A stretch of 64,000 nucleotides of DNA from Convivina intestini. Its GTDB lineage: Bacteria > Bacillota > Bacilli > Lactobacillales > Lactobacillaceae. Below the pieces are notes generated by a model. That model had not been told where the DNA came from. It did not search any database and saw only the letters and a list, made by a program, of their open reading frames with translations. A program made the translations under genes and the position numbers. The stretch spans positions 1-64,000 of the forward strand of contig NZ_QEKT01000002.1 of the NCBI RefSeq assembly GCF_003096575.1, written 5' to 3'. This document shows positions 26,275-35,239 of this stretch, in pieces; position 1 is the first letter of the stretch; each line of letters opens with the position of its first letter.

Positions 26275-27996
26275 TTAATCTTCTTGTCCATTTAACAAAA
26301 CTTGGATGGAGTCTTCAATTTCGCTAACCCGCATTTCAAAGTTAGTATGGCTGGCCCGAACCTTGACTTCGACAATGTCCTCGACTGCTTTTTTACCAAC
26401 GGTGATTCGAACTGGAATACCAATCAAATCCGCATCCGCAAACTTAACCCCAGCTCGTTCTTTACGATCATCAACCAAAACATCAAGCCCCTGAGCCTTT
26501 AGATTCTCTTCCAAAGTCGCAGTTAACTTAGCTTGGTCTTCATCCTTAAGGTTAACCGGGACGATATGAACATCAAATGGCGCTACGCTGGCTGGCCAAT
26601 CCAAACCTTCTTCATCGCCACGTTGTTCAACAATGGCACTTAACAAACGGGACACTCCGATTCCATATGATCCCATGATCATGTCAACATTGCGACCATT
26701 TTGATCCAGGACTTGAGCGCCTAATTTGGCAGAGTAACGAGTACCCAACTTAAAGATATGGGCAATTTCAATTCCCTTAGTAAAGTGTAACTTACCCTTA
26801 CCTTCAACGGCTAAATCACCCTCACGAGCCAAACGGAAATCGCCAATAGCTTCGTCAGCTAGTGCCACATCACGTTGCCAATTCACATTGGTGTAATGCT
26901 TGCCATTTTGGTTAGCACCAGCCGAAAAATTAGCCAAATCAGCGGCCCGCTCATCAACCAATAAAGTGACATCTTCAGGCAAACCAACTGGTCCTAATGA
27001 ACCAAAACCAGCGCCGATTTTTTCTTCGACTAAGGCTTCGTCAGCTAATTCAACAGCATTAGCGCCCAAGAAGTTTTGAACTTTAACTTCATTAACTTCA
27101 AAGTCACCAGTAGTTACAACCGCTACTAGCCGATCATCATCGGTTTTTAACATAATTGTTTTGACCAGTTGGTCAGCTGGTCGGTCCAATAGTTCAGACA
27201 ACTCCGTAATGGTTTTAACTGTTGGCGTATCAATTAAAGTCAATTCTTGGGCCGGACTGTCATCTGGTTGGCGTTCGTAGAAATCTTTGGCCATTTCCAA
27301 ATTAGCGGCATAATCGGTCGCATCCGAATAAACAATCGTGTCTTCACCGGCAGCAGCTGGCGCGGAAAATTCCTTAGAATCCGAGCCACCCATGGCACCG
27401 GCATCACCGACGATAATTCGATAATCTAAACCAACGCGATCAAAAATTTTTACATAGGCTTCTTCCATACTGCGGAAGGCCTTATCTAATCCTTCTTGGT
27501 CAGCACTAAAAGAATACGCATCCTTCATGATGAATTCACGCGTGCGTAAAAGACCAAAACGAGGCCGATTTTCATCACGGAACTTAGTTTGAATTTGGTA
27601 AACCAAAAGTGGCAATTTCTTGTAGGACTTAATTTCACTACCCATTAATTCGGTAAAGGTTTCCTCGTGAGTAGGTCCTAAGATAAAGTTACGGTTTTGC
27701 CGATTTTGGAACTTATACAAATCTGGTCCATAGGTAGCATAACGACCAGAACGTTCCCACAGCTCAGCTGGCAAGACTTCTGGTACTGACATTTCATTAG
27801 CATTAACCGCTGCCATTTCTTCTCGAATAATGGCTTCAATCTTATTTAAAACACGTTGGGCCAATGGTAAGTAAGAAAACATCCCCGCTGCAACTGGTCG
27901 AATATAACCAGCTTTTAATAACAATTGATGACTTTTTACCTCGGCATCAGCAGGTATTTCCCGCAAGGTTGGCATAAATAGTAGTGACTGTTTCAT
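26275..27996 (-). CDS. proS: Prolyl-tRNA synthetase
   Basis: 573 residues, bacterial type. Class II motifs are seen: motif 2 (TKFRDENRPRFGLLRTREFIMKDAYSF) and motif 3 (GSYGIGVSRLLSAIVEQ). A YbaK-like editing insertion (about 230-380) removes misacylated alanine, and the C-terminal anticodon domain contains VHIVPVNLKD. It charges tRNA-Pro. No T-box lies in the 44-base gap before it; it is co-transcribed with rseP. Confidence 0.96.
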   Translation of the reverse strand: MKQSLLFMPTLREIPADAEVKSHQLLLKAGYIRPVAAGMFSYLPLAQRVLNKIEAIIREEMAAVNANEMSVPEVLPAELWERSGRYATYGPDLYKFQNRQNRNFILGPTHEETFTELMGSEIKSYKKLPLLVYQIQTKFRDENRPRFGLLRTREFIMKDAYSFSADQEGLDKAFRSMEEAYVKIFDRVGLDYRIIVGDAGAMGGSDSKEFSAPAAAGEDTIVYSDATDYAANLEMAKDFYERQPDDSPAQELTLIDTPTVKTITELSELLDRPADQLVKTIMLKTDDDRLVAVVTTGDFEVNEVKVQNFLGANAVELADEALVEEKIGAGFGSLGPVGLPEDVTLLVDERAADLANFSAGANQNGKHYTNVNWQRDVALADEAIGDFRLAREGDLAVEGKGKLHFTKGIEIAHIFKLGTRYSAKLGAQVLDQNGRNVDMIMGSYGIGVSRLLSAIVEQRGDEEGLDWPASVAPFDVHIVPVNLKDEDQAKLTATLEENLKAQGLDVLVDDRKERAGVKFADADLIGIPVRITVGKKAVEDIVEVKVRASHTNFEMRVSEIEDSIQVLLNGQED

Positions 27997-28040
27997 AAAA
28001 TCCCCTTCATTCTAATTATGTACAATGGCAATCGCCATTT

Positions 28041-29294
28041 TTAACGCAAAATATCATTAATTGTAACGGCAATCATTAAGAGCATCAACAAACCTGCGCC
28101 CGTTAGGCCGATTGCATTTTGAACGATTGGTGGTAAAGGACGCCCCCAAACCCCTTCAATGCCGTCAATTAATAATTTACCACCATCTAACGGTGGAATG
28201 GGTAGCAAATTCATAATTCCCAAGTTAACAGATAGGGCGGCCATCAAACCAATCACCGTCACGATACCGGTTTGGCTGGCTTGTGAAGTGACCCGCGCCA
28301 TCATGACAGGTCCGCCTAACTGGTTCAAACTAAAATGACCAGTAATCATATATTTCAAGGCATTCAAAACCTGCATAGCTGTATTAACTGTATTACTTAT
28401 ACCAAATTGTAAGCGCGACCACAAGTCTGTATACACCTTGGGCGTAATCCCGATGTGAACCTGTTTGGTTGGATCACCCTTGGTGACCACCGGATTAACC
28501 GTAATTGTTTTTTGACCTTGAGCTCTTTTAACGGTTACCTGAAGCACTTGATCTTGACTTTGGCTAATCTGACTGGCAATATCCTTCCAGTTGGCGACCT
28601 TAGTATTATTAATTTTAACTACCTGATCCCCAGCCTTAATACCTGCCTGCTGGGCTGGCTGTCCATTAATGACACCGCCAATAATCGGTTCATTCAGACT
28701 AATGCCTGGCTGCATTAATCCGTAGACAATTGATAATACGAGCGCCAGGATAAAATTCATTAAAGGACCAGCAAAATTAATTGCTAACCGTTTAGAAATT
28801 TTAGCACTTTGAACCCAAGTATCCCGAGGCGCAATTTGAAGGGCTAGGCCGTTTTTTTGGATGATATGGGCATCATGATTAACAGCATAGGTCACCAGTT
28901 CTTCAGAATCTAAGCCGTAACCACTTAGGGTTAAGTGATCGGTTAAATCAAAGCTATCAACCCGAAAAACCAGTCCGCCCTGTTCTTGATCAACCCGGGT
29001 GTCCATTGTAATGATTTCTTGTTGATCATTAAAAGTTAACCGTAGCTGTTGGCCGGGCTCTAAGTCAGCTTCTTCGTCGGTACCAGCCATTCGAACATAA
29101 CCACCGACTGGTAACAAACGAATCACATAAGCAGTCCCGTTGCGTTGCCAACTCAATAATTTAGGTCCCATGCCAATCGCAAATTCACGAACTAAAACAC
29201 CAGCTCGTTTAGCGACAATAAAATGGCCAAATTCATGCACTGTGACTAAAATTCCAAAAACAAAAATAAAGGCAATGATGGTTGTAAATGACAT
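28041..29294 (-). CDS. rseP: RseP-type intramembrane zinc metalloprotease
   Basis: 417 residues. The HEXXH zinc motif is HEFGH at residues 20-24 in the first membrane segment, a PDZ domain lies around 200-285 (AQQAGIKAGDQVVKINN), and the third zinc ligand is in NLLPIPPLDGGKLL. About four membrane segments. Site-2 protease homologues cut anti-sigma factors and leftover signal peptides. It sits between cdsA and proS as in most Firmicutes. Confidence 0.92.
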   Translation of the reverse strand: MSFTTIIAFIFVFGILVTVHEFGHFIVAKRAGVLVREFAIGMGPKLLSWQRNGTAYVIRLLPVGGYVRMAGTDEEADLEPGQQLRLTFNDQQEIITMDTRVDQEQGGLVFRVDSFDLTDHLTLSGYGLDSEELVTYAVNHDAHIIQKNGLALQIAPRDTWVQSAKISKRLAINFAGPLMNFILALVLSIVYGLMQPGISLNEPIIGGVINGQPAQQAGIKAGDQVVKINNTKVANWKDIASQISQSQDQVLQVTVKRAQGQKTITVNPVVTKGDPTKQVHIGITPKVYTDLWSRLQFGISNTVNTAMQVLNALKYMITGHFSLNQLGGPVMMARVTSQASQTGIVTVIGLMAALSVNLGIMNLLPIPPLDGGKLLIDGIEGVWGRPLPPIVQNAIGLTGAGLLMLLMIAVTINDILR

Positions 29295-29331
29295 CGCAAT
29301 AACCCTTTCAGATTACGTTTACACGTTAATC

Positions 29332-30129
29332 TTAACGAAGCATACCCAAAATTGACATCAGGGGCATCACCACTAACATCGAATCAAAACGATCTAAAAT
29401 ACCGCCATGACCCGGCAAAATATTTCCCGAATCCTTGACCTTAAAGTAGCGCTTCAAAGCCGATTCAATCAAATCTCCAATTTGGCCACCGATTGACAAA
29501 ACAATCGCTAAGCCAAGCATTTCAATGTAGTTGTAGCTAATTAAATGCATTGCAGCATAAATAGCTGGCACAATAAGTGCTGCTAATAATGATCCCCCAA
29601 TTGAACCTTCCCAAGTTTTGTTAGGGCTAATTTGAGGCGCCAATTTATGCTTACCAATTTGACGACCAACCATATAGGCCCCCGAATCAGTAATCCAAAC
29701 AATCAACATCCCAAACAATACGGTTGCTAAACTCTTACTATCGGCCTGGAAGAAGTAGTGAAAACCAGTCCCAATATAAATCATCGATAGGAATAAAACA
29801 CCGGCATCATCATAATTAAAATGATTACGGCTAAAAACTGTCCGAACTAGAAGCAAGAAACCAATCGTATACATAACAGTTTGGGCTGACATAGTTAGTG
29901 GTAAATCAGCTGAATGCCATAGATAGTTAGGAATAATAACCGCCATAACACCAATGTAGGCAATGATTGCTTCAAAGGAAATCAGATAACTATGGGTCAT
30001 CCGTAAAATTTCACTCATCGCGACAATACCTAAACCAAGTGACAAAATCAAAAGCGGCATTTGGCCAACAATTAAAATCGGAATAAAAACGGCAAGGGCC
30101 ACAATGGCCGTAATAACTCGTGTTTTCAT
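29332..30129 (-). CDS. cdsA: Phosphatidate cytidylyltransferase
   Basis: 265 residues from the ATG at 30129 (a GTG five codons earlier is an alternative). About seven or eight membrane helices precede the CDP-alcohol signature near the C-terminus: SIGGQIGDLIESALKR, KDSGNILPGHGG and ILDRFDS. It makes CDP-diacylglycerol, the precursor of anionic phospholipids. It follows uppS by 11 bases. Confidence 0.94.
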   Translation of the reverse strand: MKTRVITAIVALAVFIPILIVGQMPLLILSLGLGIVAMSEILRMTHSYLISFEAIIAYIGVMAVIIPNYLWHSADLPLTMSAQTVMYTIGFLLLVRTVFSRNHFNYDDAGVLFLSMIYIGTGFHYFFQADSKSLATVLFGMLIVWITDSGAYMVGRQIGKHKLAPQISPNKTWEGSIGGSLLAALIVPAIYAAMHLISYNYIEMLGLAIVLSIGGQIGDLIESALKRYFKVKDSGNILPGHGGILDRFDSMLVVMPLMSILGMLR

Positions 30130-30140
30130 GAAGCAATAAC

Positions 30141-30908
30141 TCACTTTCTAACGTTTAAACCACCAAAACGTCGATCACGCTTGGTATATGATTCAATGGC
30201 TTTTTGAAGATCTTGTTGATCAAAATCCGGCCAAAGGGTATCAGTAAAATAAAGCTCACTATAAGCAGATTGATAGGTTAAAAAATTACTTAACCGTTGT
30301 TCTCCAGAGGTCCGAATGACTAAATCAGGATTAGCTAAATCACCTAGAAAAGCCGTTTGTAAGGTCGCTTCAAAGTGTTTTTGGTCAATTTGAGTGGCAT
30401 CTAATTGCCCAGTCTGTACTTGCTCAGCCAGACTTTTAGTAGCTTGAATAATATCCGCTTGACCGCCATAATTAAGGGCAAAATTTAAAATCATCCCGGT
30501 ATTTGCCTGCGTAGCCTCTACCGCATCAGCCACTGCTTTTTGGGTGGCAACTGGCAAGGCGGTTAAATCGCCCATCACCTGCATGCGCACATTATTGGCA
30601 ATTAAATCCGGCACAAATCGTTCAAAAAAAGAAATTGGTAATTTCATTAAAAAAGAAACTTCATCTTGTGGCCGGGACCAATTTTCAGTCGAAAAAGCAT
30701 AGAGACTTAAGACTTCTACCCCCATTGCTTGGGCCGCAATTGTGATTTTCTTGACCGCATCAACCCCAACCTTATGGCCAGCAACTCGATTGAGTAGCCG
30801 CTTTTTAGCCCAGCGGCCGTTGCCATCCATAATAATGGCTAGATGGTGCGGAATTTTCAAATCAGATGTTTGATCTGTATCGTCAATCTTTTTAGTAAAA
30901 AGCGCCAA
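30141..30908 (-). CDS. uppS: Undecaprenyl diphosphate synthase
   Basis: 255 residues starting at a TTG (30908), with AGGAGG 8 bases upstream and no competing ATG. cis-Prenyltransferase motifs: HLAIIMDGNGRWAKKR, GHKVGVDAVKKI, LSLYAFSTENWSRP, and RTSGEQRLSNFLTYQSAYSELYF. It makes the C55 carrier for peptidoglycan and other wall polymers. Confidence 0.95.
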   Translation of the reverse strand: MALFTKKIDDTDQTSDLKIPHHLAIIMDGNGRWAKKRLLNRVAGHKVGVDAVKKITIAAQAMGVEVLSLYAFSTENWSRPQDEVSFLMKLPISFFERFVPDLIANNVRMQVMGDLTALPVATQKAVADAVEATQANTGMILNFALNYGGQADIIQATKSLAEQVQTGQLDATQIDQKHFEATLQTAFLGDLANPDLVIRTSGEQRLSNFLTYQSAYSELYFTDTLWPDFDQQDLQKAIESYTKRDRRFGGLNVRK

Positions 30909-30952
30909 AACGCTTTCCTCCTATCTATTTTTAAGAAGATACTTTCCGTTTT

Positions 30953-30981
30953 ATTTTACCAGAAGCAACAATTTGGCACAA
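30953..30981 (-). promoter_or_regulatory. Promoter of uppS-cdsA-rseP-proS
   Basis: Minus-strand -35 TTGTGC (30976-30981) and -10 TAAAAT (30953-30958), spacing 17, just after the glmS terminator. Confidence 0.55.
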
Positions 30982-31006
30982 AAAACAGCCGGAATTTGTC
31001 CGACTG
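30979..31006 (-). terminator. Intrinsic terminator after glmS
   Basis: The stem CAGTCGGA / TCCGGCTG (one G-T) with a 5-base loop is followed by TTTTTT on the minus strand. It overlaps the -35 of the next promoter. Confidence 0.8.
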
Positions 31007-31030
31007 CCAAATTGTAGTTTATATAGGAAT

Positions 31031-32836
31031 TTATTGAACGGTCACGCTCTTAGCCAAGTTACGGGGCCGATCAACATCCAAGCCACGGGCCAAAGTAGCA
31101 TAATAGGCAATCAATTGCGCTGGAATGACAGCTAACAAGGGCATCAGCAGTTCGTCAACTTCAGGCAAAACATAGGCATCATCAGGACGAGCCAAGCTCT
31201 TAGATGAAATCGTAATTGTGTTAGCGCCACGGGCAGCCACTTGGGCAACTTCTCCACGGAGCAAACCGGCAGTTTTAGCCTGTGTTAACAAGGCAAAGAC
31301 GGGAGTTCCCTCTTCAATCAAAGAAATGGTCCCATGCTTTAATTCACCAGCAGCAAATCCTTCAGTTTGAATATAAGAAATTTCCTTTAACTTCAAGGCT
31401 GCTTCCAAGGCCACCGCCGCATCCAAACCACGACCGATATAAAAGGCAGAATGTTGATCCTTCAAAGCACTTTCAGCAATTGCTTGGAAAGTCGCTTTTT
31501 CATCAGTGATGGCCTGAATTTCGACCGCTACCTTCGCTAATTCTTGTTTCAAATCCAATTCAACCTCACCCAATGAGTAAGCCAAAATGGCTTGCACAAT
31601 AATCTGAGCGGTATAGGCCTTAGTTGAAGCTACCGCAATTTCTGGTCCTGCCAAAACAGGTAAGGCAAAGTCCGCTTCCCGAGTTAGCGTTGAGTTCATG
31701 ACATTAGCAATGGTTAAAGTTGGGAAACCTTGGCGCTTAATGTTATCCAAAACCTCACGTGAATCAGCGGTTTCACCAGATTGACTCAAGAAAATAAAGA
31801 AGGGATGCTCACTAAGGAGCGGTTGATCATAAGCAAATTCAGAAGCGATATGCACTTCAGTTGGGATATTAGCCCAGTTTTCAAAGTAACGCTTTCCTAC
31901 CAAACCGGCATGATAAGAGGTTCCGGCCGCAATGATGTATAGCCGGTCAGCTTGCTTAATGGTGTCGCCGATAGCACAACCAATCCCAACAATTTCACCT
32001 TCGTCATTAAAATAATGACCGGCTAAAGTCCGAGCCACAACGGCTTGCTCGTCAATTTCTTTCAGCATATAGTAAGGATAAGCACCCTTATCAGTTTGAG
32101 CTGGGTCAATATCCAAGTGGAAAGGTTCGCGCACAACAGCCTGGCCATCAGCGCCAAAAATTTCAACTGAATTAGGCTTAACTAGGGCAATATCGCCATC
32201 CATCAATTCAATAAAATTAGCAGTCATATCCAACATAGCGGCTGCATCAGAGGTTACCGCATTGCCATGATCAGAAACGCCAATTAATAAAGGACTCTTT
32301 TTCTTGGCTACATACAAAGTATCAGGCTCTTGGCTATCCATTAGTAAGAAACCATAAGCCGAGTTACCATCCAAGAGACTAATCATCTTAGCAAAGGCAT
32401 CTCGCGTGGAAAGTTCTTCTTCTTTGGCAAACTTATCCACTAATTGAACGGCAACTTCGGTATCAGTTTGTGAGGCAAAAGTAACACCGGCCAAATATTG
32501 TTCTTGTAATTCTTGGTAGTTTTCAATGACGCCATTGTGCACCAAATGGAAGCGATGGTCACTAGAAGCCTGCGGATGGGCATTTTCAACGGACACATTA
32601 CCGTGGGTAGCCCAACGCGTGTGCGCAATACCAGCCGTCCCGTAGACACCTTGAGCCTGCGCCTCAGCAACTAAAGCACTAACGCGTCCCTTTTCTTTAA
32701 CTAAAAAGTCGGTTCCATCAGGATTAGCCAAATAGACCCCAGCTGAATCATAGCCACGGTATTCCAACTTTTCCAGTCCCCGTAGCAAATAAGGCAAGGC
32801 ATTCTCTACACCAGTAACACCAACAATTCCACACAT
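31031..32836 (-). CDS. glmS: Glutamine--fructose-6-phosphate aminotransferase
   Basis: 601 residues from the ATG at 32836, which makes Cys2 the N-terminal nucleophile (MCGIVGVTG); an upstream start would bury it. The glutaminase domain (1-240) contains HTRWATHG and ENAHPQ. Two SIS isomerase domains follow (LSQSGETADSREVL, EIAVASTKAY, LKEISYIQTEGFAAGELKHG). It makes glucosamine-6-phosphate for peptidoglycan. No glmS ribozyme is seen: the leader between promoter and ATG is only about 50 bases. Confidence 0.96.
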   Translation of the reverse strand: MCGIVGVTGVENALPYLLRGLEKLEYRGYDSAGVYLANPDGTDFLVKEKGRVSALVAEAQAQGVYGTAGIAHTRWATHGNVSVENAHPQASSDHRFHLVHNGVIENYQELQEQYLAGVTFASQTDTEVAVQLVDKFAKEEELSTRDAFAKMISLLDGNSAYGFLLMDSQEPDTLYVAKKKSPLLIGVSDHGNAVTSDAAAMLDMTANFIELMDGDIALVKPNSVEIFGADGQAVVREPFHLDIDPAQTDKGAYPYYMLKEIDEQAVVARTLAGHYFNDEGEIVGIGCAIGDTIKQADRLYIIAAGTSYHAGLVGKRYFENWANIPTEVHIASEFAYDQPLLSEHPFFIFLSQSGETADSREVLDNIKRQGFPTLTIANVMNSTLTREADFALPVLAGPEIAVASTKAYTAQIIVQAILAYSLGEVELDLKQELAKVAVEIQAITDEKATFQAIAESALKDQHSAFYIGRGLDAAVALEAALKLKEISYIQTEGFAAGELKHGTISLIEEGTPVFALLTQAKTAGLLRGEVAQVAARGANTITISSKSLARPDDAYVLPEVDELLMPLLAVIPAQLIAYYATLARGLDVDRPRNLAKSVTVQ

Positions 32837-32895
32837 AATATTCGTTCTCACTTTCACACAGATTGGTTTAACTTTTTAATAATTTAACAAAGCCT

Positions 32896-32924
32896 ATTTT
32901 ATAGGATATAAGGACGTTGGTCAA
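32896..32924 (-). promoter_or_regulatory. Promoter of glmS
   Basis: Minus-strand -35 TTGACC (32919-32924) and -10 TAAAAT (32896-32901), spacing 17. Confidence 0.7.
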
Positions 32925-33017
32925 CTTGTTTTTAATAATTGGTATAGACAATACAACCCAAACTTTTAAGCTAAAACTATGATAAACTAAAAGCCAATTA
33001 TAAGGAGGAAGATAGTC

Positions 33018-34676
33018 ATGGGTACAACAATCAGCTGGAAGATTATTAACGGCCAGATTTTAGATGTTTTTAATCAAGAATTTATCAAAACCGATCTTTG
33101 GATTGACGGAGAAACAATCGTTTATTGTGGTAAGCGAGATGATTGGCAAGCCCAACAGACCTATGATGCCAACGGAGCATATATTGTGCCTGGTTTTATC
33201 GACGGACACGTTCATATTGAGAGCTCCCTACTAACACCAAGCGAGTTTGGTCGGCTGAGTCTACAAAATGGGGTCACTCGCATCTTTGCCGATCCCCATG
33301 AAATTGCTAGTGTAGCCGGTAAAAAAGGGATTGATTACATGCTAGCAGCCAGCCAAGATACGCCACTACATATTCACTATATGTTACCTTCCAGTGTGCC
33401 CGCAGCCCCCTTTGAACATGCTGGCGCAACTTTAAAAGCTGCTGATTTAAAGCCTTTTTATGACAATCCGCAGGTAAATGGTCTTGCTGAAGTAATGGAT
33501 TATCCAGCTGTTGCTAACCAAGATGATGACATGTTGACCAAAATTAAAGATGCCCAGGCAGCCGGTAAACATGCCGATGGACATGGGGCTGGTCTTACGC
33601 CAGCTCAACTGGCTGTCTACCGGAAGTATGGCATTGACACCGACCATGAGGCCAGTACTGCCCAAGCAGCACTCGATCGGGTTCGGGCCGGTTTTAACGT
33701 CTTTGTCCGAGAAGGCACCGTAGAGCGTGATGAACTCGCCCTACTCCCAGCTATTACCGAAAAAAATGAAGATCGATTCTCATTTGCTACTGACGATAAA
33801 ACAGCTGGTGATATTTACCACGAAGGTTCGATTAACTACAATGTTAAATTAGCCCTTCAGGCTGGTTTAGATCCAGCCCTAGTCTATAAAATGGCTTCTT
33901 ATAACGCCGCCCAAGCTCAACACATTGACCAGGTTGGGGCCATAGCACCCGGCTATGTAGCAGATTTATTGATTATTGAGCCCGGCCAAGAAGTTACAAT
34001 CAAGGATGTCATGGTCGCTGGCCAGTGGTTTGAAAATCAGGCCCAACCAATTTTAAGTTTAGTTGATCGCCGCTTTAACTTTACTTTGGCTTTAGCTGAT
34101 TTGGCATTGCCCTTACAGGCGCAAAAATCAGCCAACGTAATCAAAATTATGCCCCATCACATCACCACCAAGCATTTACGCGTGCCCGTACCAGTTGAGG
34201 ATGGCTATTTTGTACCAAATCAGAATTTCACTAAGGTTGTCGTGGTTGAACGCTACCATAATTTAGGTTACGGCCTGGGAATTATCCAAGGTCTAGCAAT
34301 CCATCAAGGGGCGATTGCCTCCAGCATTGCCCATGATTCGCATAATATCATCGCTGCCGGTGACAACGATGCCGATATTTTCTTAGCGATTCAAACCTTA
34401 AAAGACATCGGCGGTGGGCAAGTTGTGGTTCATCAGGGACAAATAACCACGCTACCACTGACAATTGGTGGCTTAATGTCTGACCAACCATTTGAAACGG
34501 TTATTAAACAACACCAGGAGCTATTAACTGCTTTTTCAACCTTGAGTGACCTGGCGTTTGATCCCTTCTTAACTCTTTCCTTTATGGCTTTGCCGGTTAT
34601 TCCGAGTCTAAAAATTACCGATCAAGGACTCTTTGATTTTGAACAGTTCAAATTTATTAAGATTCAAGAGGTTTAA
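33018..34676 (+). CDS. ade: Adenine deaminase
   Basis: 552 residues, ATG with GGAGGAAGATAGTC upstream. Amidohydrolase metal motifs are seen: GFIDGHVHIESS, FADPHEIASVAG, ADGHGAGLTPAQL, DTDHEAS and FATDDKTAGD, and the C-terminal adenine-deaminase-specific domain contains IAHDSHNIIAAGDND. It converts adenine to hypoxanthine plus ammonia in purine salvage. It is followed two bases later by a small unknown gene. Confidence 0.94.
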   Translation: MGTTISWKIINGQILDVFNQEFIKTDLWIDGETIVYCGKRDDWQAQQTYDANGAYIVPGFIDGHVHIESSLLTPSEFGRLSLQNGVTRIFADPHEIASVAGKKGIDYMLAASQDTPLHIHYMLPSSVPAAPFEHAGATLKAADLKPFYDNPQVNGLAEVMDYPAVANQDDDMLTKIKDAQAAGKHADGHGAGLTPAQLAVYRKYGIDTDHEASTAQAALDRVRAGFNVFVREGTVERDELALLPAITEKNEDRFSFATDDKTAGDIYHEGSINYNVKLALQAGLDPALVYKMASYNAAQAQHIDQVGAIAPGYVADLLIIEPGQEVTIKDVMVAGQWFENQAQPILSLVDRRFNFTLALADLALPLQAQKSANVIKIMPHHITTKHLRVPVPVEDGYFVPNQNFTKVVVVERYHNLGYGLGIIQGLAIHQGAIASSIAHDSHNIIAAGDNDADIFLAIQTLKDIGGGQVVVHQGQITTLPLTIGGLMSDQPFETVIKQHQELLTAFSTLSDLAFDPFLTLSFMALPVIPSLKITDQGLFDFEQFKFIKIQEV

Positions 34677-34678
34677 AC

Positions 34679-35170
34679 ATGCAAGCGATTACCGTTAGTC
34701 CCGCGCAACTCCTAACTATTTTTCTGGGAAAAGAGGTCCAGCTCAATCAACTGGCCGATGGCTTATATTTACTAGCTGCCCAGAAAAATAACAGTCCGCA
34801 ACTCCCCTCCGAAATGGCCGGTGCGATTGTGGCCCTGACTGCTGGTCAAGTCACTTTAGTTAGTCTGGTTCACCCCTTTGCCGTTGCTGATCAAACCGGC
34901 ATTTTCAACGTTGATGATGCTCAGATTCATCGCGAACCTTATAACTGGTTTGGCCCTCAAGCCTTAGTAATTGAAAAGAAATTACAGGACTTTCTAAAAG
35001 ATTATGATGGTCCCCGTGATGATCAACAGGGCGTTCCTCGCCAATATATTCCAGACGAAATTGCCCGACCAGTGCTCCTATCTGATCGGTACTGGCAGGA
35101 CTACATCCCCTTTGTCAATGATCCCGATGGTCAATTTGCCGCTCAAATTAAACCGATTTTCACCAAATAA
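34679..35170 (+). CDS. Unknown protein co-transcribed with adenine deaminase
   Basis: 163 residues, not recognised. Soluble, no signal peptide or membrane segment. It is acidic with many aromatic residues; the C-terminal half contains REPYNWFGPQALVIEKKLQ and DRYWQDYIPFVNDPDGQF. It starts 2 bases after ade and ends at the shared terminator, so it is tied to adenine deaminase expression. A purine-related role is only inferred from position. Confidence 0.6.
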   Translation: MQAITVSPAQLLTIFLGKEVQLNQLADGLYLLAAQKNNSPQLPSEMAGAIVALTAGQVTLVSLVHPFAVADQTGIFNVDDAQIHREPYNWFGPQALVIEKKLQDFLKDYDGPRDDQQGVPRQYIPDEIARPVLLSDRYWQDYIPFVNDPDGQFAAQIKPIFTK

Positions 35171-35202
35171 AAAAGGATAACCATTTAAAGTTATCCTTTT
35201 TT
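35169..35202. terminator. Bidirectional terminator between ade and ftsK
   Basis: AAAAAAGGATAAC / GTTATCCTTTTTT with an 8-base loop gives T-tracts on both strands, serving the convergent ade and ftsK transcripts. Confidence 0.85.
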
Positions 35203-35239
35203 ATCAGAAGTCAGTCCTAATTGGATGCTGGCTTCTTTT

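Noticed and set aside
27997-28040. T-box upstream of proS
   Set aside because: The gap to rseP is 44 bases with no TGGTACCGCG-type sequence.
32837-32895. glmS ribozyme upstream of glmS
   Set aside because: The leader is only about 50 bases and has no recognisable ribozyme core.
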